Assembly: GCF_030052815.1 (NCBI RefSeq)
Contig: NC_079502.1
Location: 8,852,594-8,916,593, forward strand
Origin: Hevea brasiliensis
Taxonomy: Eukaryota; Streptophyta; Magnoliopsida; Malpighiales; Euphorbiaceae
Length of the DNA: 64,000 bases
Direction: 5' to 3'
Within the stretch, counting starts at the first letter, position 1. Each line of letters begins with the position of its first letter. A program made the position numbers and the translations under genes. Below are positions 23,930 to 34,066 of this stretch, piece after piece. Under the pieces are notes generated by a model. The model saw only the letters and a list, made by a program, of their open reading frames with translations. It did not search any database and had not been told where the DNA came from.

Positions 23930-24152
23930 GTTTGATAATGTTGGATCGAGCGCTTACCACCATCCTAAAAGCTTAAGTTGTTAGCATAGGTGCAACTCCA
24001 ACTCCTTATAGCGTAGCAGCCCAAGCGTCATGGGCTGAAGGAATCTAGGCAAGATGCTGGCCCACTAGGTTATCCCCACCTAGTACCAACAATCCCCCCT
24101 AGCACTTGCCGAGGATTGAACTCATGACCTTGGCTATGATACCAATTTGTTG
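23930..24152 (-). repeat. diverged copy of the end of a copia-type LTR
   Basis: The segment gcgcttaccacc...ccccacctag matches the left ~150 bases of the repeats at 30656-31391 and 32486-33208. At 24147-24152 there is gataccaat-type primer-site sequence facing the LTR-like DNA that starts at 24153. Confidence 0.45.
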
Positions 24153-24530
24153 TCCTAAAGAAAGTAACCAAAGAGGGGAGGGGTGTGGGGTGGGGTGGGT
24201 TGAATTGGACACTTTAGACAATTTTTTAGTTCTTGCTCAAGACTTAGTGAAAAATTATGGCTAAGCACTTATAATTATGTGTATAACTCTATTTTCACAG
24301 TATAATCTAAGTGACCTAACAAGTTATGCACAAATAGTAGTTGAATCACAAGATAATAACTTAATATCAAGTATTTCTTTTCACATATAGTTCAAAATAT
24401 GTAGGTCTGATTGTTTAAGCTCAATATTAACTCAATAAAACCAATTCTCAACACATTCAATATATAATAGAGTAATAAAGTGTTAGAAATTAAAGAGTTA
24501 AGGGAAGAAGATTATCAAACACAATATTTA
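24153..24530 (-). repeat. LTR-like segment next to a primer-binding site
   Basis: Plus-strand tatgataccaattt followed by tgttgtcc is the layout of a reverse-oriented primer site (initiator tRNA-Met type) and LTR end. The right end, near atttatggtggttcagc at 24527, resembles the transcribed start of copia LTRs. No matching second LTR was found, so extent is approximate. Confidence 0.45.
24175..24199 (+). other. potential G-quadruplex motif
   Basis: Five G-runs (GGGG A GGGG TGT GGGG T GGGG T GGG) with 1-3-base loops lie within otherwise AT-rich LTR-like DNA. Confidence 0.7.
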
Positions 24531-24532
24531 TG

Positions 24533-26676
24533 GTGGTTCAGCTTTCTTGTTGCCATCATCTCCTTTCTCCTCTTCTTGACTAGAACCATTTATGCTTCCA
24601 CTTTTTCCATTCGCATTGTTGCTGTTGCTTTTAGTATGAGATGAGGAAGTTTCATTTAATTTTTCCTTATCAGATTCTTTTTCTTCTTATGATTTTTCTT
24701 CTGCAGTAACTCCATTCTCATCATTTTTCTCTTTTTCTTCAACCTCAGCTGGCTTACTTTTTTCCTTTCCCTTCTCATTAGTCTCTACATTCTCTCTCCT
24801 TCCTCTTTTATTTCAGAAATTTTTACTCCACTTGAACCAGCCTCCTTTGCATTACTAATACCAGTAGTACCATGTGGGTAGCTTCCAAAGTCTCCAAACT
24901 TTTGAAAAGATTCACCAAATAACTTTTGGGCAATCTTCTTCATAAACCATTCCTGCCTATCCATTCTATCAATCAACATATCCATCTTGGCATTTTGCTC
25001 AGCCATAATTACTTATTGTAATTCATGAGATTTGTCCAAAATAATCAAACTCAATCCACTGATTTCCTTGATTTCCTTCATCATATCCAGATTTGCCTTA
25101 GCCATTTTCATAAATTCTGACATTTTCAACTTCTTTTTCTTTTCCTTCTTAGAACTCTTCCCTTCATTTATCTTAGAACCTCCTTCTTTCAACTTACTTA
25201 CTAGAATATCAGATTCTGTTTCAGAGTTTGATTTTAATTCAGATTCAACTTCAATCTCAATTTCTTCATCTTGCTTTTTCTCTCTTTTCTTCTTTTCCTA
25301 CCATCATCAGCCTTAAAGATCTCCTTAATATGAATAGGGTTGCTATACTTCTTTTCTTTACTTAAATCAACTGTCATAGCTTGAAATACTAGAGTTAAAG
25401 GCATACCATATGGCAATCTTCGATACTTACTAGACTTGGCAATCACTTTGAAAATCAAATATGGCAAATTAAACTTGATTTTGTTAACCAAATGCCATAT
25501 AATGCATAAATAAAGGCTATTTGCATTTGAATGGCTACCACTTCTAGGATTAAGCAAACATCTAATGAAGGATTGCAAAATCCTAAAATTTTGAGGGACT
25601 AGACTAATATCAGTCATGTTATTTTCAGGTGTACCCTTTGGAAATATAGACAATTAAAAGTTCCAATTCTATTTCCATCATTAGGAAGGTTTAAAGCGGA
25701 GGCTATAAAATCAACATCAATAACCTTACTCTTCTTCTTAACCTTCACACTAAAACTTTCTCTTTTAATAACTTCTTTCATACTTCCGTAAAATTCTTGA
25801 ATCAAATAGGGGCCATAAAATTCATTAAACTAAGAAAATTCCATCTAGCCTTGAAAAGTAAATAGATCCTCAAATTCATAAGGTAAACCATAGAAAGAAT
25901 CCCATTTGATATACCTTGGTTTAAAAATGTTCTGTTGTAGAAAGGGTTTTGGAGTAGGGGCCTTCTCAACTTTCTTCTTTTTCTTGGAAGGTTCAGACCC
26001 AGTAATACCTTTCCTTTCCTCTTTCTCACTAGTTCTGCCATTGTCTCTGTTTCTTCATCACTATCCTCAACTTTAGTCTCTTCTTCTTTTTCTTTTTTGA
26101 ATCTGCCAGCAGCTTTCATAGCACCACCCAAGAATTTTTTAGGTTTATGAGGCACTTGCTTTTAGGGGTGAGTATTCGGTTCAAACCGAACCGGACCAAA
26201 TTAAATTACCAAAATTGAATTACTATATTTTAGAACTGAACTGGACTGAAATAAATGAAAAACCGAATAGAACCGAACCGCTTTATTTCGGTTCAGTTCA
26301 GTTCAAACTGATCAGTTTCGAATTTTGCTTATTTTTTAATTTAGACTTGATTTTCAAGTTATTTGGTGTGATTTTAACCTTAATTTGAACCTAATAACCA
26401 TTAATCAATGAAATTAAGCAATTTATATATATATAATTACATATAATTCATAAATTTACCATAAAAATAAATTAATTCAAAAATAAAAAATACTATTCTG
26501 TTCGGTTCGATTCAAACCAATTTTTTTCTCTAAAATCGAACCGAATCAAAATAACTAAAATTTTTAATATACAAAATCGAACCGAACTGAATCGAATTAT
26601 CTAATTAAGGCGGTTTAGTTGGATTTTTCAGTTTAAACCGAATAGTGCTCACCCCTACTTGCTTTACCCTTGCCAT
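24533..26676 (-). pseudogene. putative plant transposon protein domain ORF, broken
   Basis: The minus-strand start codon is at 26676-26674. After six codons the ORF is cut by a hAT MITE (26163-26657). The protein-like sequence then resumes with a Lys/Glu-rich N-terminus (26155-26000) and a globular part over 25970-25330. The globular part has the pattern EFYGSMKEV...SFSVKVKKKSKVIDVDFIASALNLP, and RSFIRCLLNPRSGSHS-like and LPYGMPLTLVF blocks that I recognise from the putative plant transposon protein domain. The C-terminal part (25316-24540) is acidic, Lys/Glu/Ser-rich and low-complexity. Frameshifts near 25960 and 25620 and stops make it non-functional. The biochemical role of this domain is not established. 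It lies on the same strand and just beyond the copia pol at 27250, so it may have been that element's extra 3' ORF, but this is unproven. Confidence 0.6.
26163..26657. mobile_element. hAT-type MITE
   Basis: The 495-bp element begins taggggtgagtattcggtt and ends with the imperfect inverted repeat (aaaccgaatagtgctcacccct). It is flanked by an exact 8-bp duplication, cttgcttt (26155-26162 and 26658-26665), the hAT signature. The interior repeats ttcggtt/aaccgaa motifs. It has no transposase. Confidence 0.9.
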
Positions 26677-26699
26677 TGGTTTTTGAAGGATTTTAGAGA

Positions 26700-27249
26700 A
26701 AGGTAATGGTTTGAGCAAGAATTGGTTTTTAGTGTTCAGGGATTTTGAAGAAAAAAATTGGGTATTTTTGGTTTTGAGAGAAATTTGGGTATCTAAGGTA
26801 ATGGAGAATCAATTTGCAGCAAAAAATAAGGAAACTTTAAGGATTGATTGAAAAGATGGATAGCAGTTACCAAAAATGTGAATAAGATTCAAATTTTGAA
26901 AATGAAAACTGATTTTCACGGAGAACTGGGAAATTTCATTTTGCTAAAAGCCATTTTTACCCTTTAAAGATATAAAAGACACTTCACTTTACTTAGGGGT
27001 ATATTTGTCAAAGGAAAATATAAAGAGAGCAAAAATACTCATTAAAAAGAAACCGATTTTAAAATAGGCGTGTTTGCAAATATATACAAAATCAAAATTC
27101 GTTAACTAATTTTGAAATCTAGATGGCTAAATTTTATACAGGTAAAAAACTAAACAACTGTAGGGAGAAAACTAGTTAACTAAAAACACATATATGCATA
27201 ATGTAACACTAAACACATATTCAACCAAATTAAGCAGCAAATTCATATC
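26700..27249. other. no recognised feature
   Basis: AT-rich sequence between the RNase H remnant and the broken ORF. No LTR edges or ORFs were recognised. Confidence 0.4.
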
Positions 27250-27631
27250 AAATGCAGCATATATAATTCAATAGCTTCACTTATGCCAAGTTCTCTTCTA
27301 ATCCTACAAAAATTTTCCTCATTGAATGGTTTTGTAAAAATGTCTGCAAGTTATTGTTATGTAGGAATAAACTCCAACTCAATGTCACCATTTTGAATAT
27401 GATCTCTAAGAAAGTGATGTCTAACCTATATGTGCTTTGATCTAGAGTGCTAAATTGGATTTTTGGTTAGGTTGATGGCATTAGTGTAATCACACCTTAT
27501 AAGAACATGATCAACCTTTATACTAAAATCTTCTAATTGTTGCTTCATCCATAGGATGTCTTATCACTTTGAGCTTCATGATAAGACTTTGGTTCTAATT
27601 GAGAAATAAATGTAAAATTACCAAAGTATTT
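27250..27631 (-). pseudogene. Ty1/copia RNase H C-terminal remnant
   Basis: On the minus strand, 27560-27280 reads through the C-terminal RNase H region of copia pol (RHHFLRDHIQNGDIELEF, then LADIFTKPF and NFCRIRRELG), with at least one stop. Sequence jumps from here to the integrase tail at about 27632, so the whole RT domain is deleted. The element cannot replicate on its own. Confidence 0.78.
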
Positions 27632-28830
27632 TCAAAGTTGAGCTCTTGTCATCATCTTTTGTGAAGGGCTGTCAATGATGTCCTCCTTTGGATGATCTCT
27701 ATGATATCTCCATTCTTGAGGTAGGTCATCATGATGTGGTTCATTAATTTGGAGCTCTTCAATATTGGGCAATACTTCTTGATTACCTTTTTGATCTTTC
27801 TCATTTGCATTTTCATTGACAATTCCATTCGCATTTGCACTTTGAGGCTCATTAATAGGATGACTTCGTTGCTTTTGAGTCTCATCCCTTTTTGTTCCAA
27901 AAGTTCCACTTAGTTCATCATCATCACAAATAATCTTTTTTTTCAAGAAGTTGTTAGTTTCATCAAACATAACATGAATAGTTTCTTCAACTAACAAAAT
28001 TCTCCTATTAAAGACTCTATAGGCTTTACTATGTATGGAATATCCAAGAAAAATGCCCTCATCCAATTTCACATCAAACTTTTTAAGGTTATCCTTCTTA
28101 TTATTTAAAATGTAATACTTATAACCAAATGCACGAAAGTAAGAAATGTTAGGCTTTCTGCCTTTCCACAACTGATAGGAGGTTTTCTTTAAAACTGGTC
28201 TAACTATTGCTCTATTCAAAATATAGCAAGCAGTGTTTATGGCTTCTGCCCAAAAATATTTTAAAAGATTGTTTTCACAAAGCATTGTTCTTGGCATTTC
28301 TTGTAAAGTTTTATTTTTTCTCTCTACAACTCCATTTTGTTGTGGAGTTCTAAAAGCCAAAAAGTTATGGAAAATGCCATTGTTTGAACAAAATTCATTA
28401 AAACATTGTTTTTCAAACTCTCTCCCATGGTCATTTCTAATGGAGGAAATGATTAAGCTTTTTTCACTTTGTACTTTCTTATAAAAGGTTGTAAATACAT
28501 CAAAAGTTTCAACCTTGCATGCAAGAAAATATGTCCATGTATAGCTAGTGTAATCATCCACTATGACTAAAGCATATGCTTTTCCACCAAGACTTATAGG
28601 TGTAATAAGACCAAACAAATCAAGACACAATAACTCAAGAGGTCTAGATGTAGAAACAACATCTTTGGTTTGAAAGAAACTTTGGTTTGTTTTCCAAGAG
28701 AACTAGGCTTGCAAACATGATCTTTTTCAAAATTAATTTTTGGCAAACCTTTAGTAAGATCATATCTTAAAAGTTTTGAAATCACATGCATGCTAGCATG
28801 ACTAAGTCTTTTATGCTCAACCAACTATCT
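27632..28830 (-). pseudogene. Ty1/copia integrase
   Basis: A single 332-codon ORF (28630-27632) carries most of the integrase: VIVDDYTSYTWTYFL with a catalytic Asp, SIRNDHGREFEKQCF with the second Asp, and the glutamate in TPQQNGVVERKNKTLQE, in D,D,E order. The C-terminal block with EGIFLGYSIHSKAYRVFN follows. The pre-integrase zinc-binding part (HKRLSHASMHVI...) lies in a shifted frame at 28824-28700. This is the best-preserved domain of the element, but it is isolated from an intact RT and gag. Confidence 0.88.
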
Positions 28831-29215
28831 TCTTTAAAAGACACAAGACACTTTTCATTTCCATTTTGAATATCATTCAAATCAAGCAAATATACATTTT
28901 CACTTCTAAGTGCAATGAATAATGTAAAATCATCATCCAAACTCCTAATCTCATAATGTGAAGAATTAAAAATAACTTCGTAACCTTTATCACATAGTTG
29001 AATTACACTAAGAAGATTGAATTTCAAACCTTCAACTAGTGCAACATCCTTTACGCTTGGATTCTTCCTAATGGAGCCACTTCCAATGATGTAAGCTTTG
29101 CCTTTGTTATCAAATCTCACATGTCCACCACTTTCCATGGTAAGGTTTGAGAATTTTTCTTTGTCTCCAGTCATGTGCCTTAAGCAAGCACTATCAACAT
29201 ACCACTATTGATATT
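28782..29215 (-). pseudogene. Ty1/copia protease and GAG-pre-integrase segment
   Basis: The retropepsin-like motif VDSACLRHMTGD spans about 29200-29160, across the start of the ORF at 29174. It is followed by the copia block with LVEGLKFNLLSVIQLCDKGY and on to the pre-integrase region. The usual active-site Gly after Asp-Ser is Ala here. It is separated from gag by a stop and from integrase by a frame shift. Confidence 0.72.
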
Positions 29216-29220
29216 CTTAC

Positions 29221-30298
29221 CTACTTCGAAGGCATACCTGAAATTAGTTGACTATTTCTTAGGTACCCAAGCAAATTTGGGTCCTTAGAGACATTAGAAA
29301 CTATTCCTTTAGGTACCCATATCTTTTTCACCTTTAAGGAACCTTTCCTTATGGGACAATGACTAACCATATGACCATTTTGATTACAATAGAAGCAAAT
29401 AATATTTGGTAACGAAGAAGATGAAGCTTTCACAAAGAAATTTTTGTATTTGCCATAATGCATGAATCCATCATAATTAAGACCGGATTTTTAATTTGAT
29501 AATTTTTGAGAACCAAGTAAAGTATTAAGAATTTCTGTGCCATTGGTGAATTTAGCTAAATCATTTATCAAAAATTCCACCTTGGCTTTAAAAACCTTGT
29601 TTTTCTCAATGAGTTTTTCATAAGTAGTTTTTGAATCTTCTATCTCCTTTTTCAACTCATCAAACAAAAGCATTTGATTTTTATAACACTTGTTTTCTTG
29701 CATAGCAATACTCATAGAAATATTTTCTGATCTTAAAGAAGCAATTTCTTTGTTTAAAGAAGAACATATTTTCTTATAAACTTTGTATTCTTCAAACACT
29801 TTGGCAATGCATCTTCATATTCTTCAATACTAAGAGATTTAGAATTATTTATCTCATTGTTGCTTTCTCTTTGGTGAGAACTTTCTGGTTTATTCTCTTC
29901 TAGAGCCATGAGACAAATGTGTGCAACCTCCTTGTCAATTGAGTTATCACTTAAAGAGTCATCGCTATCCTTCCAGCCAGCAACTAATGCTCACTTGCTC
30001 TTGTCCTTTGAATTCTTCTTTTTTAGTTTAGGACAATTTGGTTTGTTGTGGCCAGGTTTGTTGCATTCGAAGCATTTGATCTCACTTTGATCCTTGCTTG
30101 TTTCACCTTTCGGAGAATACTTCTCTAGAAATTTCTTATATTTTGAACCTCCCTTTTTGAATGCTTTCTTGAATCTTCTTGCAATCATAGCAATATCATC
30201 TTCATCACTTAAACTATTGGAGTTATCACTTAAGGCAGCCTTAAAAGCTATAGTTTTCCTTATCTCATCCTCTTTGTTTGATTTCAAGGCAATTCCTT
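29221..30298 (-). pseudogene. Ty1/copia gag, C-terminal part with two CCHC knuckles
   Basis: The first CCHC zinc knuckle (CFECNKPGHNKPNC) is encoded at about 30075-30030, after an acidic and basic linker (SLSDEDDIAMIARRFKKAFKKG). A coiled-coil-like, Lys/Glu-rich stretch follows at 29799-29491, then a second knuckle (CFYCNQNGHMVSHC) at 29400-29350. Two knuckles separated by a coiled coil are common in large copia gags. In-frame stops occur (for example near 29990 and 29490). The N-terminal part of gag lies beyond the insertion at 30299-31710. Confidence 0.78.
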
Positions 30299-31710
30299 TG
30301 TTATAACAAGCACGCAAATCTAAGGCACACACGCAAATTGCACAATCACACAGTATTGAAAAAAGAAGAATAGTAACACAGGATTTAACGTGGTTCAACC
30401 GCAAGGTCTATGTCTACAAGCAGGACAAGAGAAAAAGTTCCACTATGATGAAAATAGCAAGATACAATCAATCAGAAATCTCAAACTCTAACCCCAGTGT
30501 ATTTTCTGAATATCTCACAACTCTACTACAAAGGGTAGAATATTACAATATTTATACTGGTACATACTGCGGGGGCATTGCCCCTGTACCCCCAAGGAGA
30601 TCAGTGGTGGGCGTCGGGCCCGGGCCTATCAGCTCGTGCCCCTCTGATACCAATTTTAAGATCAAGCGCTTATCAACATGCTAAAAGCTTAAGCTGTTAG
30701 TAGAGGTGCAACTCCAACTCTTTATAGAGTAGTAGCCCAAGCACCATGAACTGAAGAGATCTGGGCAGGATGCTGGCCCACTGGGTTATCCCCACCCAAT
30801 GCCAATAGATATGATTCTTAATTGTGAAGGAAACGAAAAGAAATTGAATAGAAAAAATAAAAGAAAAAAAATCAAATTTCTTTTATATATGATGTTTAAA
30901 TAAATTATTAGAATATAAGAGGAATATAATTTCTACGCTATATAAAAGGAGGGATAATACTTATTATACCCTCACTTATCTTCTTATATCTAAGTTAATT
31001 ACTCAAATATAAGTACATAATGATTGTTTTTCTTTCTTTCAAAAACAAAATAATAATTTTGCCTTTGAGGTTTAATATTATTTTTGTCAATATCATTATA
31101 TATTCATTGGCCAATATTCTAAAGATATAGTTAATTATTGATTAATTGATCACTTTATAGCATACAATTATGCAAATTGCTTGAATCAAATTTATTTTTA
31201 ATTAACAATTTGTTGTGTGATATAATTAGATACAATTTGCTGAATATAAGTTAGACAACTTTCAGTCTCTGTTGGATCATAAACTGTGACCGGCATTAAG
31301 ACAAGTGAGTCTATTTACCAACCAAGGATCAATGCAGCTTGCATGAAATGCGTGCTTGCAAATTGGGAAGCTCCTGCATCTTTCCCTTCTCTGAAAAGAG
31401 CAAGATACAATCAATTAGAACTCTCAAACTCTAACCCTAGTGTGTTTCCCGAATATCTCACAACTCTACCGTAAAGGGTAGAATATTGCAATATTTATAC
31501 TGGTCCATACAGCGGGGGCGTTGCCCCCGCACCCCCAACAAGATTAATGGTGGGCTTCGGGCCTGGGCCTATCAGCCCATGCCCTCTGCTACCACCACAG
31601 ATCTCACTTTTTTCCCGAATCGGGTCGCAAAAACATGAAACTTTCAGGTCAGATCTCAATTCGGACCCATGAAAAACATATCCAAAAATTTCAAGCCATA
31701 AAAAATAACA
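30299..31710. mobile_element. chimeric insertion in copia gag, LTR-like termini
   Basis: The 1412-bp insertion starts TGTTAT and ends ATAACA and is flanked by the exact 5-bp duplication tcctt (30294-30298 and 31711-31715). It interrupts the gag reading frame. Inside, a ~200-bp block (30449-30655) is repeated directly at 31392-31592. Between the two copies is a ~735-bp segment almost identical to the host element's own LTR region at 32486-33200. A plausible reading is a solo LTR that acquired the second sequence by recombination or template switching. No ORF of note. Confidence 0.72.
31512..31530. other. perfect GC hairpin
   Basis: The sequence gcgggggc-gtt-gcccccgc has eight-base arms and a three-base loop. 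A variant, gcgggggc-att-gcccctgt, lies in the paired block at 30569-30587. Both belong to the repeated ~200-bp block of the chimeric insertion. Confidence 0.8.
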
Positions 31711-32420
31711 TCCTTTCTTTTTCTTTTCATCATCCACATTGCTCTTATTCTTGTCATAAAGCATTTCATGAGCAATAAGAGAACTAATCAGCTCATCATA
31801 AGTGAATTTGGAGAAGTCTTTGGTGTCAAATATCACTATTACTTTTGTTTCCCATGATTTAGGTAGTGACCTCAAGACTTTCTTAACTAATTCTTCTTTA
31901 GTGAATTTCTTTTCAAGTGGTTTGAGGACATTATCCAAATCAGTAAATCTTGTGCTCATTCCTAAAATGGTTTCTCCAGGTTTCATCTCAAATAGCTCAT
32001 ACTCTCAAACAAGTCTATTGGCTTTTAATTCCTTCACTTGATTAGTCCCCTCATAAGTGACTTTAAGTTTATCCCACACTTCTTTTGGAGATGTGCAACT
32101 TGAAATACAGTTATATTCAGTTGCATCAAGTGCACTATGAAGAATATTTAAAGCTTTAGCATTTGAAGAAAATTTCTTCCAATCAAGTTCATTATATTCC
32201 TCTTCAAGTTTTTCTCTATAACCATCAGCATGTAATTCTAATGGAATTTTAGGACCTTTAACAATTCTTTGCCATGCTTCAATATCAACAGATTGTATAG
32301 AGTTTCTCATCCTAACTTTTCAAAAAGAGTAACTAGAACTATTAAACAAAGGTGGTCTAGTGATAGAGTGTCCTTCAACTAAAGGTGCAAGGATACTAGC
32401 TGTGTTAAATGTGCCAGCCA
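31711..32420 (-). pseudogene. Ty1/copia gag, N-terminal part (UBN2-like)
   Basis: On the minus strand the ORFs at 32310-32005 and 31986-31716 encode a UBN2/DUF4219-type capsid region: DIEAWQRIVKGPKIP, ALNILHSALDATEYN, SPKEVWDKLKVTYEGT, then LKPLEKKFTKEELVKKVLRSLP and FTYDELISSLIAHE. They are separated by one stop near 32005. The frame runs into the chimeric insertion at 31710 and picks up again at 30298. Confidence 0.8.
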
Positions 32421-32485
32421 TTATAGGATCTCTTTAAGGTGTTCAAACCTCAAGCAAGGGAGACAAGCTTTGATGCCAATTTTAA

Positions 32486-33208
32486 GATCAAGCGCTTATC
32501 ACTGTGCCAAAAGCTTAAGTTGTTAGTAGAGGCGCAACTCCAACTCTTTATAGAGTAGTAGCCCAAGCACCATGAACTGAAGAGATCTGGGCAGGATGCT
32601 GGCCCACTGGGTTATCCCCACCCAGTGCCAATAGATATGATTCTTAATTGTGAAGGAAACGAAAAGAAATTGAATAGAAAAAATAAAAGAAAAAAAAATC
32701 AAATTTCTTTTATATATGATGTTTAAATAAATTATTAGAATATAAGAGGAATATAATTTCTACCCTATATAAAAGGAGGGAGAATACTTATTATACCCTC
32801 ATTTATCTTCTTATATCTAAGTTAATTACTCAAATATAAGTATAATGATTGTTTTTCTTTCTTTCAAAAACAAAATAATAATTTTGCCTTTGAGGTTTAA
32901 TATTATTTTTGTCAATATCATTATACATTCATTGGCCAATATTCTAAAGATATAGTTAATTATTGATTAATTGATCACTTTATAGCATACAATTATGCAA
33001 ATTGCTTGAATCAAATTTATTTTTAATTAACAATTTGTTGTGTGATATAATTAGATACAATTTGCTGAATATAAGTTAGACAACTTTCAGTCTCTGTTGG
33101 ATCATAAACTGTGACCGGCAGTAAGACAAGTGAGTCTATTTACCAACCAAGGATCAATGCAGCTTGCAAATTGGGAAGCTCCTGCATCTTTCCCTTCTCT
33201 GAAAACAA
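32486..33208 (-). repeat. 5' LTR of the minus-strand copia element
   Basis: It is nearly identical to 30656-31391, apart from a 17-base difference near 33168. On the minus strand it starts TGTTTTCAGAGAAGG and is followed, at 32470-32485, by a primer-site-like TTGGCATCAAAGC. The junction bases (ttaaaa) lack a canonical CA, so the inner edge is approximate. A clear matching 3' LTR is absent left of 27250; the closest relative is the partial copy at 23930-24152. Confidence 0.6.
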
Positions 33209-33740
33209 TCCAACCACATAGATGAACATCATCTAAAAGCTAAAAGTTCACAAAAGTGACCATGAACAGCTGAGAGAAGAGCAGAAATGATGGGGGAGAT
33301 GTAGAAGGCTAATGAGATAATTTCCATATAAATAGTAGTAATTTCCCTCCATTCTCCTCCAAATTGGAGGGGAAATCTTTTGGGTAAGATGCAATGAATT
33401 GAAAAATGCATTTTTTTCCTCAATTCTCCTCTGGAGGAACCAAGGATATCAAGTTTTATTTATTTTTTTCTCTCTCTTTTTTTCAAAGGTCTGTTTGGTT
33501 TAATTACTGGATATAGCTAAAACATATAATATCCTCTGAAATTCTTTATTTCATTTGAAATATGCAATTTCAAAAGCTGCAAATTCTTGAAGTCAGATGC
33601 AACTTTAAATTCCATTACAATAGGTCTTTGTGGATGAAATGAGCAACTGAATTTCAGAAGAAGAAAAGTAAATAAAATATTGAGTCCTTACCCCCTTAAT
33701 TAGCAATTACGTAGAACAAAGAGACACATATATTGATAAA
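33209..33740. other. no gene recognised; SEO downstream DNA
   Basis: AT-rich sequence between the copia LTR and the SEO transcript end. A short inverted repeat around 33350-33370 (ctccaaattggag) is present. Confidence 0.4.
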
Positions 33741-33761
33741 GGCTTAATACAGCCTTCAAGT

Positions 33762-33767
33762 TTTATT
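33762..33767 (-). terminator. polyadenylation signal of the SEO gene
   Basis: AATAAA on the minus strand, about 300 bases beyond the stop codon. This is a reasonable plant 3' UTR length, and the block is conserved in the fragment at 23771-23850. Confidence 0.5.
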
Positions 33768-34066
33768 ATAACAGTTCGTTGAAAGCACACCAAACTGGGG
33801 AGGTGTTTGCACTGCAAGCATTCAAGGTTTATTGCACAACATACACAAGCACATACTTAGCTCGTATAGAGCTAGACTTAACATACACACAAGCAAATAC
33901 TTATGTGGAGACTGGTTAATCGTCCAGTCTAGACATTAACCACTAAAACACAGAATATCCTAAATTGCAATGCAAGAAAATTCTCGCATTAATTATTTAT
34001 TTATTCTTTCAACGAAACACCAGATGGCCGGTGATCACCTCCACCATAACAAGCCAAGCTTGGTCA

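Noticed and set aside
24100..24150. tRNA-like B-box (gagttcaatcctc on the minus strand), possible SINE
   Set aside because: No A-box at the right spacing and no poly(A) or target duplication. The sequence is better explained by an LTR junction.
23930..24152. Similarity of gtactaggtggggataacc to part of 5S rRNA (Cassandra-type element)
   Set aside because: Only one short block resembles 5S rRNA and the order of the neighbouring blocks is wrong, so I do not call a 5S or Cassandra sequence.
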